In this document: positions 35,095 through 44,426 of the stretch, in pieces
Layout: each line of letters begins with the position of its first letter
How positions within the stretch are numbered: position 1 is the first letter of the stretch
Source: Roseibium algicola
GTDB lineage: Bacteria; Pseudomonadota; Alphaproteobacteria; Rhizobiales; Stappiaceae
Direction of reading: 5' to 3'
Assembly (NCBI RefSeq): GCF_001999245.1
Contig: NZ_CP019630.1
Coordinates: 5,857,001-5,921,000 of the forward strand
Length of the DNA stretch: 64,000 nucleotides
The notes under the pieces: generated by a model
The model's input: the letters and a program-made list of their open reading frames with translations, nothing else
Databases searched by the model: none
Told to the model about the DNA's origin: nothing
Translations under genes and position numbers: made by a program

Positions 35095-36609
35095 ATGAGT
35101 TCAGCGGATCAAGCATTGGCGCAAGGCGGTGACGCGGCCGAAGCGGTGATCCGCGATGCCGTCACAGATGCCGGCGTTCTGGATGTCATGGCAAACAATC
35201 TCGGACTGGTCGCGGCATTTGTCGCGATCATGTACGTGACGGCAGGCATCTGCGCCGTTCGTGAGGTGATGAATTCAAGAACTTCCCAGGGGTCTGTCGC
35301 ATGGCTGCTGTCCCTGTTTTTTCTGCCTTATCTCACGGTGCCGCTCTATTTCGTTTTCGGCTGGCGATCGTTTTCCGACTACGAGAAGATTCAAGCGACC
35401 CTTGGCCGGGCAGAACGGGCAAGGCGTGCAGACGAACTTGGCCTGACCGATCACGAGGAAACCAGAGACTGGCCGGTTCTTTCCCGCGTTGCCGGGGTTC
35501 CCTTCATGGCCGGTAACAAGGCAGACCTTCTCATCGATGGTGATGCGACGTTCACAGCCATCAAGAATGAAATCGCAAAGGCCAGAAACGTCATATTCTT
35601 CCAGTTCTTCGCAATCCATGACGACGAACTGGGACGTGACATGGCTGACGCCCTGATCGCCCGTGCCAAGGATGGCATAACGGTTTATTTCCTCTACGAC
35701 GATGTCGGCAGCCATTCTCTGTCAAAAGACTATCTGACCCGCTTGAAGAGCGCCGGTGTCAAGGTTTGCGGTTTCAACGAAAACCACAAGTTCCTGCGAC
35801 TGCTTGGACCGATGCGTCTCAACTATCGCAATCATCGCAAACTGGTCGTGATCGACTACCGCGTCACATTTGTCGGCGGCCACAATGTTGCGGACCAGTA
35901 TGTCGGCCGGGACAACTGGTTTGGCCACTGGCGCGACACCCATGTCCGTGTCGAAGGGCCTGCTGCCGTTGCTTGCGCACTCTCCTTTGTCGAAGACTGG
36001 CTCTGGGCGAGCGGTGAGCGTATCGAACTGCCTCAGGTTGGCGAAATACCGATGCCTGGTGACGAAGCCGTTCTGGTGATGCCGACAGGGCCAGCAGACA
36101 AGCTGGAAGAATGCGCACTGGCATTTGTCGAAACGGCAGCCCGGGCACGAAAGAGGCTATGGATCACCACACCGTACCTGGTGCCGTCTCTCGACATTCA
36201 GACAGCACTTTGCTCGGCAGCAATGCGCGGTGTGGACGTACGCGTTCTGATGCCGGAAAAACGTGATCATTGGACTGTCTGGCTCGCAAGCCACGCCTAT
36301 GAAGACACCCTCGTGCAGCGCGGGGTGAAGGTTTACCGCTATATCGACGGTTTTCTGCACCAGAAGGTTACACTGATGGACGACGAACTCGTTTCCATCG
36401 GCACGGTCAACTTCGACAACAGATCATTCCAGATCAATTTTGAACTGACCCTCTGGTTCACCCATCCGCGCATGATCGACAATGTCGAAAGCATGCTGGA
36501 AACCGATTTCCAGAACTCCCGCCTGACCTGGCCGGACGCGTTCCAGTCCCGCAGTTATGTTTTTCGTGTCCTGGCTCAAGGCGCCCGGTTGCTGTCTCCT
36601 ATTCTTTGA
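35095..36609 (+). CDS. cls: Cardiolipin synthase (phospholipase D type)
   Basis: 504 residues: two N-terminal transmembrane segments (about 35-60 and 65-90) then two PLD domains with HKD motifs, HRKLVVIDYRVTFVGGHN (about 244-261) and HQKVTLMDDELVSIGTVNFDNRSF (part: HQKVTLMDDE, about 422-431). Transfers a phosphatidyl group between phosphatidylglycerols at the inner membrane. Separated from cysK by 24 bases. Confidence 0.93.
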   Translation: MSSADQALAQGGDAAEAVIRDAVTDAGVLDVMANNLGLVAAFVAIMYVTAGICAVREVMNSRTSQGSVAWLLSLFFLPYLTVPLYFVFGWRSFSDYEKIQATLGRAERARRADELGLTDHEETRDWPVLSRVAGVPFMAGNKADLLIDGDATFTAIKNEIAKARNVIFFQFFAIHDDELGRDMADALIARAKDGITVYFLYDDVGSHSLSKDYLTRLKSAGVKVCGFNENHKFLRLLGPMRLNYRNHRKLVVIDYRVTFVGGHNVADQYVGRDNWFGHWRDTHVRVEGPAAVACALSFVEDWLWASGERIELPQVGEIPMPGDEAVLVMPTGPADKLEECALAFVETAARARKRLWITTPYLVPSLDIQTALCSAAMRGVDVRVLMPEKRDHWTVWLASHAYEDTLVQRGVKVYRYIDGFLHQKVTLMDDELVSIGTVNFDNRSFQINFELTLWFTHPRMIDNVESMLETDFQNSRLTWPDAFQSRSYVFRVLAQGARLLSPIL

Positions 36610-36792
36610 TCAGTGTTCGGGACATATTCAGTCCCTGACTGCGCGGCCATGCAGAGCGCCTCGTGCAGCTTGAAGGCAAAATCCAGCATCTGTTTTCTGA
36701 AACCGATGGAAGAGTGCCCCCTTCCGGACTGGTGCCGTCGAGGCGAATGATCTAAACCTCTATCAGACCAACTTCTCCGGCATCTGCAAACC

Positions 36793-37437
36793 ATGGCTTA
36801 CATACCCGACTACGCGACCCTGCTTGCCTTTACGGCCGCAGCACTGGTGCTGACCGTTACGCCAGGACCAGACATGACACTGTTCATGAGCAAGACGCTG
36901 ACACAAGGCCGACGCGCCGGGCTTGCTGCTGTGTTTGGGGCAACCTGTGGTCTGGTCCTGCACACCGTGCTTGCTGCGATCGGTGTTTCCGCCCTTCTTT
37001 CAGCATCGGCACTTGCATTTACAGTTCTGAAGATTGTCGGCGCCGCCTATCTGATTTATCTCGCAGTTCAAGCCGTCAGGAACGGGTCCAGCCTTGCGCT
37101 GGAAGCAGCCTCCGTGAAGAAGCAACCTATTCACCGGGTCTGGCTACAGGCGCTTGGGATCAACATCCTCAATCCCAAGATCGTCTTGTTCTTCGTGACC
37201 TTCCTGCCTCAGTTTGTCAGCGCGGCGGATCCGAACGCGACAGGAAAACTGATGTTCCTCGGGTTTTACTTCGTCGTTCTGGGAATGCCCATCTGCGCTG
37301 CGATGGTTCTGGGAGCCAGTGCGTTTGCCCGTTTCCTGAAGTCCTCGCCGAAATTCATGCGTGCCTTCGACTGGGCTTTTGCGGGCATCATGGGCACCTT
37401 CGCCCTAAAGCTTCTGGTGGCCAAGGCAAACAGCTGA
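36793..37437 (+). CDS. LysE-family amino acid exporter (RhtB type)
   Basis: 214-residue membrane protein with about six hydrophobic segments. The family motif TPGPDMTLFMSKTLTQGRRAGL lies at residues about 19-40 (part: TPGPDMTLF), with a conserved GINILNPKIVLFFVTFLPQF (about 122-141, part NPKIVLFFVTFLPQF). Exports an amino acid such as threonine or homoserine-type compounds; specificity unknown. Isolated gene. Confidence 0.9.
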   Translation: MAYIPDYATLLAFTAAALVLTVTPGPDMTLFMSKTLTQGRRAGLAAVFGATCGLVLHTVLAAIGVSALLSASALAFTVLKIVGAAYLIYLAVQAVRNGSSLALEAASVKKQPIHRVWLQALGINILNPKIVLFFVTFLPQFVSAADPNATGKLMFLGFYFVVLGMPICAAMVLGASAFARFLKSSPKFMRAFDWAFAGIMGTFALKLLVAKANS

Positions 37438-37490
37438 ACCGGTTCCTTTGGCTGCCGGTGACCCGTGGTGACTGAGCGTCCAAAACCAGT

Positions 37491-38552
37491 CTAGCGTGCC
37501 AGCAGCTCTCTCAGGCCGGCGGGGGTAACTTGGGCCATCTTGCGAAAGTCCCGGCTCATATGGTGGCGGTCCGAATAGGACGCCTGGTAGGCAATCTCAT
37601 CGAGACAGCAGTCGCCCGACGCCATCATACGCGTCGCCTTTCGCAAACGGACGAAACGAGCGAGCCTGGCGTAGCCCAAACCCGCCTCCGATAGTCGCCG
37701 GGAAAGACTTCTCGGCGATAAACCGAGTCCCGCCGCTGTTGACGACAAGCCAGGATGCTCCCCCACTGAAAGTTCGAGAACGCCGACGACCCGCGCAAGA
37801 AGTCGGTTCGTACCCGGCCCCTGCGGCCTGTTCAGCAGGTGATGAAAAGACAGGCTTGAAGCAGAAGACATCATTCTGATTTCGGATTTGAACCCGGAAG
37901 TTTCTTCTGCAGGAATAATCAGGATATCGCTGTCGAAGTCCAAGTTGCCGTCGACGAAATTGCCAAACCGATAGATCGGCCGGGAAGCACTGCCGCGGCT
38001 AACCGCCCAGATGTCCTGAATGTGTATCCCTGCGCTTTCAAGCGTTCCGGTCACGACACCGGCCAGCATTGCCGGTCCGAATGGTTTCTGGTTCGCGGGA
38101 CGTACTTTGTAGGGAGACAGGACCAGTGAATTGCGCTGGACGGAGGAAATAAAATCCTTTCCTTGACCGTTCTCGTGAAACCGAAAGGACGCCTGCAGTG
38201 CCAGGACACCCGACCATCTGTTCACCAGGTCAGGCATGCTCGGCGCACTCGTCAGGAGATGACTGATCACATCGAAACCGGCTGGGCGACCTAGAGCACG
38301 CGCCAGATTGAAAACCGCTCCGCATCCTCGTGAAGCGTAGAGCATTCCGATACGGGACAGCGGATCCCTCGCCTCAGCGCCATGCAAAACGGAATTCCCA
38401 TAAATTGCGGGAAACCGTGCCTCGGCCTGCTTCGCAAAATGCCTCAACCACCAGTTCCAATACGCCGAATAGGCTTCTCCGAGCGGCTCGTTGACACGCA
38501 CGTTCTCCGCACCGTGTTGCGGCTCAATGGAAATTTTGGCGTCGATATTCAC
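37491..38552 (-). CDS. AraC-family regulator with N-terminal ligand domain
   Basis: 353 residues: an arabinose-binding-type N-terminal domain (about 20-210; AraC_binding_2-like) and two C-terminal helix-turn-helix motifs, LSSTAAGLGLSPRSLSRRL (about 262-280) and LDEIAYQASYSDRHHMSRDFRKM (part: AYQASYSDRHHMSRDF, about 313-328). The start is GTG 38552; no in-frame ATG is near. Target genes unknown; divergent from the next small secreted-protein gene by 92 bases. Confidence 0.85.
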   Translation of the reverse strand: MNIDAKISIEPQHGAENVRVNEPLGEAYSAYWNWWLRHFAKQAEARFPAIYGNSVLHGAEARDPLSRIGMLYASRGCGAVFNLARALGRPAGFDVISHLLTSAPSMPDLVNRWSGVLALQASFRFHENGQGKDFISSVQRNSLVLSPYKVRPANQKPFGPAMLAGVVTGTLESAGIHIQDIWAVSRGSASRPIYRFGNFVDGNLDFDSDILIIPAEETSGFKSEIRMMSSASSLSFHHLLNRPQGPGTNRLLARVVGVLELSVGEHPGLSSTAAGLGLSPRSLSRRLSEAGLGYARLARFVRLRKATRMMASGDCCLDEIAYQASYSDRHHMSRDFRKMAQVTPAGLRELLAR

Positions 38553-38644
38553 AGGTCTTCTTTCGACCGTGCTGCAGGATGAAGTGTGCCCTGGAACGAA
38601 ACCAAGGGTTTAGCGCAAATGCAAGCATCGAAATCGAGGGGAAC

Positions 38645-39070
38645 ATGCGCAACTTGAAATCTCAGCTACGACTTCTTGCACTGACGTCGCTGGCAACACT
38701 GACGGGCAGCTTTTACGCACTGGCTGATCCGGCCAACCTGACGGCAGACGAGATCAACGACATGATGTCGGGAAACTCCATCCATGGTTTCTTTCCCGAC
38801 GGCGTGACGGAGTACAAGCAGAACAACCACGCCGACGGCTTCGCCGTTGTCGTGGTCAAGGGCGACAAGATCCGGAACATTCCGTGGGAAGCCGTCGAAA
38901 TTAACGGGACTGGTCAATATTGCGAAGACTGGAGCGGCGATGGCTGGGGCAAACTCTGTTTCACGGTGACGCGCGAAAACCCCGCCAAGCCGATCTTCAC
39001 AAATGCAAAAGGCAAGGCAAATGCACAGAACTGGTCTGAAGGTTTTGTGGATCTGAATTTCGCCGACTGA
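38645..39070 (+). CDS. Small secreted protein, DUF995-like
   Basis: 141 residues. Signal peptide 1-28 (LRLLALTSLATLTGSFYALA, cleavage near ALA-DPA). The mature part, LTADEINDMMSGNSIHGFF and a later GKLCFTVTRENPAKPIF, resembles alphaproteobacterial DUF995-type proteins: an initial 'threshold helix' then beta strands with a short Cys pair (QYCEDWSGDGWGKLCF). Family assignment is from pattern memory. ATG 38645 follows GAGGGGAAC; an in-frame ATG at 38579 lacks such a site. Possibly controlled by the divergent AraC regulator. Confidence 0.65.
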   Translation: MRNLKSQLRLLALTSLATLTGSFYALADPANLTADEINDMMSGNSIHGFFPDGVTEYKQNNHADGFAVVVVKGDKIRNIPWEAVEINGTGQYCEDWSGDGWGKLCFTVTRENPAKPIFTNAKGKANAQNWSEGFVDLNFAD

Positions 39071-39215
39071 ACTTGGTCCACATCATTGTTATCGCCCGCG
39101 GTCCGGCCGGATTGCGGGCGTTTGTTTTTCATGACCCCAGTTTCCTGCAAATAGGGCCTTGCACCGCATGCTGTTCGTTGGTCAATTCGACGCTATTCGT
39201 TTCAGGGAGTTCCGG

Positions 39216-39932
39216 ATGACCACGCCTTTGTTTCGCGACGATGCCTACCTCAGAACATGTGAAGCCGAAGTGACCGGCATCAACGAGCGTGGCGGCATCG
39301 TGCTTGATAGAACGGTTTTTTACGCGACCGGTGGCGGTCAACCGGGCGACAGCGGCACATTGGAGCTGGAAGACGGCACGAAGATCGAGATTGCCACCAC
39401 GGTCTATGATGACGACAAGAAAACCATCGTCCATGTTCCTTCAGAAGGACAAAACCTGCCTGCCGCCGGCACAAAAGTGACCGCCCATCTGGACTGGGCA
39501 AGACGGTACCGGTTGATGCGCATGCACACGGCCTTGCATCTATTGTCCGTGGCCCTGCCCTTTCCCGTTACAGGTGGTCAAATAGGGGATCCCGAAGGAC
39601 GGCTTGATTTCGATATGGGCGAAGAAACAATCGACCGGGATGCGCTTCTGGAGAAGCTCAATGCGCTGGCTTCTGGTGATCATGAAGTAACCACGCAATG
39701 GATCACGGACGAAGAACTCGATGCCAACCCGGGTCTGGTCAAGACCATGTCCGTCAAGCCGCCACGCGGGTCTGGCAGGGTAAGACTGGTCAGGATCGGC
39801 GACGATATGGACTTGCAGCCTTGCGGCGGTACGCATGTAACGAGAACCTCTGAAATCGGCCTGCTTGAACTCGGCAAGATCGAAAAGAAGGGCAAGCAGA
39901 ACAGGCGCGTGCGGATCCGCCTGACCGACTGA
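39216..39932 (+). CDS. Alanyl-tRNA editing protein AlaX
   Basis: 238-residue free-standing editing domain. The first zinc motif HTALH (in RMHTALHLLSVALPF, about residues 109-113) and the second, CGGTHV (about 205-210), match AlaX/AlaRS editing domains, which remove serine or glycine mischarged on tRNA-Ala. FYATGGGQPGDSGTL (about 34-48) is the glycine-rich motif. ATG 39216 has AGGGAG upstream; the frame opens at 39159. Followed closely by two further plus-strand genes. Confidence 0.92.
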   Translation: MTTPLFRDDAYLRTCEAEVTGINERGGIVLDRTVFYATGGGQPGDSGTLELEDGTKIEIATTVYDDDKKTIVHVPSEGQNLPAAGTKVTAHLDWARRYRLMRMHTALHLLSVALPFPVTGGQIGDPEGRLDFDMGEETIDRDALLEKLNALASGDHEVTTQWITDEELDANPGLVKTMSVKPPRGSGRVRLVRIGDDMDLQPCGGTHVTRTSEIGLLELGKIEKKGKQNRRVRIRLTD

Positions 39933-39954
39933 CAAGCAAACGGGGGAAGTTGAA

Positions 39955-40428
39955 ATGAAACTGTCAGGTGGCTGCCGGTGTGGAGCTGTTTCCTTCGAAG
40001 TGGAAAGCAGAACCCCCTACCCCTACATGCGCTGTTACTGTTCCATCTGCCGTAAGACAGGTGGCAGCGGCGGTTATGCAGTCAATCTGATGGGAGACGC
40101 CGGCAGCCTTGAGGTATCGGGTGCGGAGACGAAGTCGGTCTACAACGCTGTCATTGATGGAAAGACCAGTCCTGCGGAACGTCATTTCTGCAAGGCTTGC
40201 GGATCTCACCTGTGGCTTTGGGATCCGCGTTGGCCTGAACTGGTGCATCCACATGCGGGAGCGGTCGATAGCCCCTTGCCAACACCGCCGGAGATTGTCC
40301 ATATCATGCTGGCGTTCAAGCCTGACTGGATCGAGGTGCCGAGCGGTCCCGGACACGTTCATTTCCAGAACTATCCGGACCTCTCCATCGAGGACTGGCA
40401 CAAGTCCAAAGGCTTGCTGGAGACCTAA
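39955..40428 (+). CDS. GFA (glutathione-dependent formaldehyde-activating) family protein
   Basis: 157 residues with the GFA zinc-cysteine pattern: GGCRCGAVSFEVE (about 5-17), MRCYCSICRKTGGS (about 25-38) and FCKACGSHLWLW (about 79-90). Family members bind zinc, and a few act in glutathione-formaldehyde adduct formation; most have unknown substrate. GGGGGAAG ribosome site. Between alaX and a sulfurtransferase gene, probably one transcription unit. Confidence 0.88.
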   Translation: MKLSGGCRCGAVSFEVESRTPYPYMRCYCSICRKTGGSGGYAVNLMGDAGSLEVSGAETKSVYNAVIDGKTSPAERHFCKACGSHLWLWDPRWPELVHPHAGAVDSPLPTPPEIVHIMLAFKPDWIEVPSGPGHVHFQNYPDLSIEDWHKSKGLLET

Positions 40429-40437
40429 GGAGCCGTA

Positions 40438-41283
40438 ATGACCGACCATCCCCTCGTATCGACCCAATGGCTGGACGATCATCTCTCCTCGCCTGATCTG
40501 ATTGTCATCAATGCCTGGATGCCGCCGGTCACGCATCCAGATGCTCCGCCTGTCTATCCGAACGCGCACATTCCGGGTGCCGTCTTCTTTGACGTCAACG
40601 AGGTCTGTGACAAGACCAGCGATCTGCCTCACATGCTGCCAGCTCCACATGTGTTTTCCTCAACCATGAGGAAAATGGGGATAGGCGACGGTCAGACACT
40701 GGTGGTCTACGATGATTTTGGTTTCTACTCCGCGCCACGCGTCTGGTGGACGCTGCGCAGCATGGGCGCGGAACGAGTTTATGTTCTGGATGGTGGTTTT
40801 CCGAAGTGGCGGGCAGAAGGCCGTGCCTTTGACGACGATACGCCCCGCAGAGTTCAAAGCCACTTCTCGTCCCGTTTGAACCATGGCGCCGTTGCCGACC
40901 TCGACCAAATCCGCTCCACAATCGCAAATGGTTCACGGCAAATACTGGATGCAAGGTCTGCCGAACGATTTGCCGGAGAAGCACCAGAGCCGCGTGCCGG
41001 ACTGAAGTCGGGTCACATGCCGACCGCGCTCAACCTGCCCTTCACCCAACTCATCGCGGAAGACGGCACATTCTTGCAGAAGGAAGACCTGGCAAAGGCT
41101 TTTCAGGATGCTGGAGTGGATCTCGACAAGCCCGTCACGACCTCTTGCGGCTCCGGTGTCACAGCGGCGATCCTGACCCTTGGCCTTACCGTGCTCGGTG
41201 CTCGGGATCTTTCGCTTTACGACGGGTCCTGGTCGGAATGGGGAAGCCGGGACGACACGGACGTCGTCACCGGCCCAGCTTGA
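40438..41283 (+). CDS. sseA: Sulfurtransferase, 3-mercaptopyruvate type
   Basis: 281 residues with two rhodanese domains. The active-site loop is CGSGVTA in TTSCGSGVTAAIL (about 233-245), the CGSG(V/S)T pattern of 3-mercaptopyruvate sulfurtransferases rather than CRKGVT of thiosulfate sulfurtransferases. Transfers sulfur to cyanide or thiols. Ends 20 bases from the convergent chemoreceptor gene. Confidence 0.9.
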   Translation: MTDHPLVSTQWLDDHLSSPDLIVINAWMPPVTHPDAPPVYPNAHIPGAVFFDVNEVCDKTSDLPHMLPAPHVFSSTMRKMGIGDGQTLVVYDDFGFYSAPRVWWTLRSMGAERVYVLDGGFPKWRAEGRAFDDDTPRRVQSHFSSRLNHGAVADLDQIRSTIANGSRQILDARSAERFAGEAPEPRAGLKSGHMPTALNLPFTQLIAEDGTFLQKEDLAKAFQDAGVDLDKPVTTSCGSGVTAAILTLGLTVLGARDLSLYDGSWSEWGSRDDTDVVTGPA

Positions 41284-41303
41284 GAGATCAAATAGCGCCT
41301 TGA

Positions 41304-42644
41304 TCAGGTGCCAGTCTTCAAGGTTTCAAAGAAATCCCGGATCTCATCCGAGATCGAACTGGTGCTTGAAGACATTCTGCTGGACGCAGCCAACAGACTG
41401 TCGGCCGCCTGATCGGTTGCGGTGATTGCCTGTTCGACACCGCCAATGTTCTCATCGAGGGTCTGCGTTCCCGAAGCAACCGTCTGGATGCTGTGGGAAA
41501 TTTCCTGCGTTGCAGCACCCTGCTCTTCAATCGCCGCTGCAATTGATGACGTCATTTCGTCAAGTTGCTTGACCACTTCGGAAATCGACTGGATGGAGGC
41601 CACGGCATTGTCCGTCGAACTCTGGATTTCGGTGACTTGCTGGCTGATTTCCTCGGTGGCCTTCGCAGTCTGTTCTGCGAGGGTTTTCACTTCGCTTGCG
41701 ACCACCGCAAAGCCTTTGCCGGCATCACCGGCGCGGGCGGCCTCGATCGTTGCGTTCAGAGCCAGCAAATTGGTTTGTTCGGCAATCGCCTGAATGAGAC
41801 CGATCACATCCCCAATTTTCTGGGCTGCACCTGCCAGGCTCGCCACCTGAAGACTTGATTGTTCTGTGCCGCCTGCCGCCTGGCTGGCAATACGGGATGC
41901 ACCGGAGATCTGCTTCGAAATTTCCTGGATCGAACTGGAGAGCTCTTCCGTTGCAGAGGCTACGGTCTGGACGCTGACGCTGGAGTCTTTTGAAACATGA
42001 CCGGCGTTCTCAACCTGGCTTCTCGCGGTCTGCGATACACTCGTCAAATGCTCGGCTTCACCCGCAACGCTGCGAGCACCGGCCTCAACGTCGGCCAGCG
42101 GTTGCTTGACGCTGCTCTGGAACTTTTCGATAGCCTTGTTCAACCGTTCCGTCTGCGCTGCGCGCTCCAGAAGAAGTTCTTCTTCGTAGGTTGATATGGC
42201 AAGGTCCATGTCAAGGAAGACGGCCGCCGTGACATCGTTCAACAAGACGGCAAGGTTTTGAAAAGACCGTCTGTATTTACGGGTCAGATGGGCATGCAGA
42301 TGGCGCAGGACATAAAGATACCCGGCAATGTACCAACGCGGTTCCAGCCCGATGCGGCAATGCACATGACCGATCTGGTTGATGCTCTGCTGGTAGCTCT
42401 GGTCGAAGCCCGACGTGAACAGCTTCTTCCAATGGCCCTTTTGAGCTGAAACAAGTCGGGGCTGATGCGAGCCGACGAGTGCAGCCAGATTTGGCTGGGT
42501 GTTGATGTGAACGTAAAAACCCGCCAGCACATCGTCCAACACGGGCTCGATTACCGGCCAGAGCTTTCTGAGATTTTCGATTGTGGAATGATCAATTTGG
42601 GCGAATTTCAAACGGGATTGGAAGTCGTATTCCTGATCGCTCAT
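41304..42644 (-). CDS. Globin-coupled sensor methyl-accepting chemotaxis protein
   Basis: 446 residues without transmembrane segments. Residues 1-160 form a protoglobin-type sensor (HemAT-like); the proximal haem His is expected in [25 protein letters not shown] region (part: [11 protein letters not shown], about 92-102). Residues about 200-440 are an MCP signalling coiled coil with the hairpin tip [34 protein letters not shown] (part: [18 protein letters not shown]). It would control swimming in response to oxygen or other gas ligands from the cytoplasm. No other chemotaxis genes are near. Confidence 0.93.
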   Translation of the reverse strand: MSDQEYDFQSRLKFAQIDHSTIENLRKLWPVIEPVLDDVLAGFYVHINTQPNLAALVGSHQPRLVSAQKGHWKKLFTSGFDQSYQQSINQIGHVHCRIGLEPRWYIAGYLYVLRHLHAHLTRKYRRSFQNLAVLLNDVTAAVFLDMDLAISTYEEELLLERAAQTERLNKAIEKFQSSVKQPLADVEAGARSVAGEAEHLTSVSQTARSQVENAGHVSKDSSVSVQTVASATEELSSSIQEISKQISGASRIASQAAGGTEQSSLQVASLAGAAQKIGDVIGLIQAIAEQTNLLALNATIEAARAGDAGKGFAVVASEVKTLAEQTAKATEEISQQVTEIQSSTDNAVASIQSISEVVKQLDEMTSSIAAAIEEQGAATQEISHSIQTVASGTQTLDENIGGVEQAITATDQAADSLLAASSRMSSSTSSISDEIRDFFETLKTGT

Positions 42645-42910
42645 GGCAGGTCACCTTGATAAAAACTGACCCTACGTGACCCGACAATTCTAAATAAACC
42701 ATAAATTGTATTTTTACGTACGACATAGTGACAATGGCGCGTTGAGCCACAACGAAAACGAAATAGGAATAATTACCAATCCCCCGGTTTTTGGCCGTTT
42801 TTTAGGCAATAAAAACGCGACATCCGATTCTTTCCGATGGGAGTGGCGAACACAACCTGAAAACGAAGGTAGCGATACTTTGGTCGTATTCCGGTTGTCC
42901 AACACAAGGC

Positions 42911-43720
42911 TCACTCTCCCGGCTGGGGTCTTGCCTTCAACCCATCCGGTTTCTTGCGTGAAGGCTCCAGACTGATCAGAAAGTCGGCACGTGTGCCGGC
43001 AAGATGATGGCCTGGCCAGATCTCCAGAGCATCGTTCAGTTTCCCTTTCGGGTATCGAGCGAAGATGTCCTTGCGAACGTTCTGCGCGATCCTGCGCTGC
43101 CCCATTCCGAACACGTCACACATTGCTCCTCGCGAAATAAGATGTGCTTCTGCACCATATCTTCTGGCAGACACATACCCGTTAAGGTGCAGTCCGATGG
43201 CATCGGCAATCCGATGTACCTTTGCCCGGTCATGTCCCTGGCCGACAAGGTGGTGCTGGCAGCGTTCCGCGCCATGGACCACGAAACAGCAATCCCGCGG
43301 CTCGCTGGTCCGGCCTGACGCCAGGCCTACGTCATGCAATATGGCTGCACAGAAGAGGATTTCCTTGTCTACAGTGAGCTTACGATAGCCACCTAACAAC
43401 AGGCCAAAGTAATAGGTGCGCCAACTGTGCCGCATCAGGTCCAAATTCTGGACTTCGTCGGCAAAGTCCAACGCATCCCGGACCAATGCGGTCTCCGGTG
43501 GCTGCAGTCCTTCAAGGTCTGCACCGAAGGTGTTGATCAGGCCCAGCTTTCCTCTGAAAGCGTCCAGCGCTTCAAGCATCCCCATACGGCCAAGATTTGT
43601 AAGCACCTTCAGCTTTTCAGTTCTTGTCAGTCGCCCATTGCCAAACTGACCAGACCTTCGTCCCCAAGCCACCGTTCCCATGTCTGCAGTGTTTTCCGGC
43701 ATCTCCCAAAACGTCTCCAT
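42911..43720 (-). CDS. HD-domain protein (probable phosphohydrolase)
   Basis: 269 residues. HD-domain ligands are seen as RHSWRTYYFG (about 95-104) and the pair HD in AAILHDVGLAS (about 121-131), with a later HGAERCQHHL. Related proteins act as metal-dependent phosphohydrolases or nucleotidases. GGAG six bases before ATG 43720 decides the start; ATG 43732 is possible and the frame opens at 43861. Divergent from a TetR regulator 73 bases away, which probably controls it. Confidence 0.78.
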   Translation of the reverse strand: METFWEMPENTADMGTVAWGRRSGQFGNGRLTRTEKLKVLTNLGRMGMLEALDAFRGKLGLINTFGADLEGLQPPETALVRDALDFADEVQNLDLMRHSWRTYYFGLLLGGYRKLTVDKEILFCAAILHDVGLASGRTSEPRDCCFVVHGAERCQHHLVGQGHDRAKVHRIADAIGLHLNGYVSARRYGAEAHLISRGAMCDVFGMGQRRIAQNVRKDIFARYPKGKLNDALEIWPGHHLAGTRADFLISLEPSRKKPDGLKARPQPGE

Positions 43721-43730
43721 TGATTGCTCC

Positions 43731-43758
43731 ATTTTTATGTACCGTATCGCATAAAAAT
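43731..43758. promoter_or_regulatory. Candidate TetR operator between HD gene and tetR
   Basis: Perfect inverted repeat ATTTTTATG (43731-43739) and CATAAAAAT (43750-43758) around ten bases. It lies in the divergent promoter region just in front of the HD gene and 35 bases before the tetR start, and includes the ATGTACCGTATCGCAT core. Confidence 0.55.
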
Positions 43759-43793
43759 AGACATGTCGATATTTATGTGCGAATTGGTATAAA

Positions 43794-44426
43794 ATGAAAG
43801 CCGAAAGCAAACGCGGCCGTCCGCGCAAATTCGACGAAGACATCACGCTCGACCGCATCATGCTGGTGTTCTGGCAGCACGGCTATGCTGCTACCAGTCT
43901 CGACCAGATAGCAGAAGCAACCGGCCTGAACAGACCCAGCCTCTACGCTGCATTCGGCAGCAAGAAAGACATGTATCTGAAGGTGATTTCAAGGTTCGCG
44001 GACCAGATGCAGGCCCACCTGAAGGCGGCAGGACAGACAAAAGCAGGGCTGAAACCCCGGCTCAAGGCCATCATGACAGCTGCTATCGATCTTTATTGCG
44101 GCAGGTCGACATTTGGTGATGCGGCCTATGGTTGCCTGGCCATCTCCACACTGACGACTGAAGCTGCTGATGATCCTGACTTCAGATCAATGCTGGCGCA
44201 TGTCGTTGAGCGAATGGATCGAGGGTTCGCCGGTCTGATTTACGCGGAGATGAAAGACTCGGTTCCGGAAGCAAGCGTCCAGTTCGCCGCCCAGCATCTG
44301 TCTTTGATGCTGCACGGTCTTTCGGTTCGCGCCCGCGCTGGGGAATCTCGCGATATCCTGGTGGAACTGGCAGAGGCTGCTGTTGACCGGCTTGTACCGG
44401 ACCCTGCTTCAGCGCCCGTTATGTAG
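43794..44426 (+). CDS. TetR-family transcriptional regulator
   Basis: 210 residues: N-terminal HTH (GRPRKFDEDITLDRIMLVFWQHGYAATSLDQIAEATGLNRPSLYAAFGSKKDMY, in part; about 9-62) and a C-terminal ligand domain. The GRPR start and YGCL/AISTL region are of the AcrR/'TetR_C_16-like' kind that respond to electrophiles or drugs; this cannot be decided. Probably represses the divergent HD gene. Its end overlaps the convergent DUF2459 gene by 18 bases. Confidence 0.92.
   Translation: MKAESKRGRPRKFDEDITLDRIMLVFWQHGYAATSLDQIAEATGLNRPSLYAAFGSKKDMYLKVISRFADQMQAHLKAAGQTKAGLKPRLKAIMTAAIDLYCGRSTFGDAAYGCLAISTLTTEAADDPDFRSMLAHVVERMDRGFAGLIYAEMKDSVPEASVQFAAQHLSLMLHGLSVRARAGESRDILVELAEAAVDRLVPDPASAPVM

Noticed and set aside
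36576..36794. 72-residue minus-strand frame between cls and the LysE gene
   Set aside because: Overlaps the cls 3' end, no ribosome site, and no family likeness beyond a short helix-like stretch.
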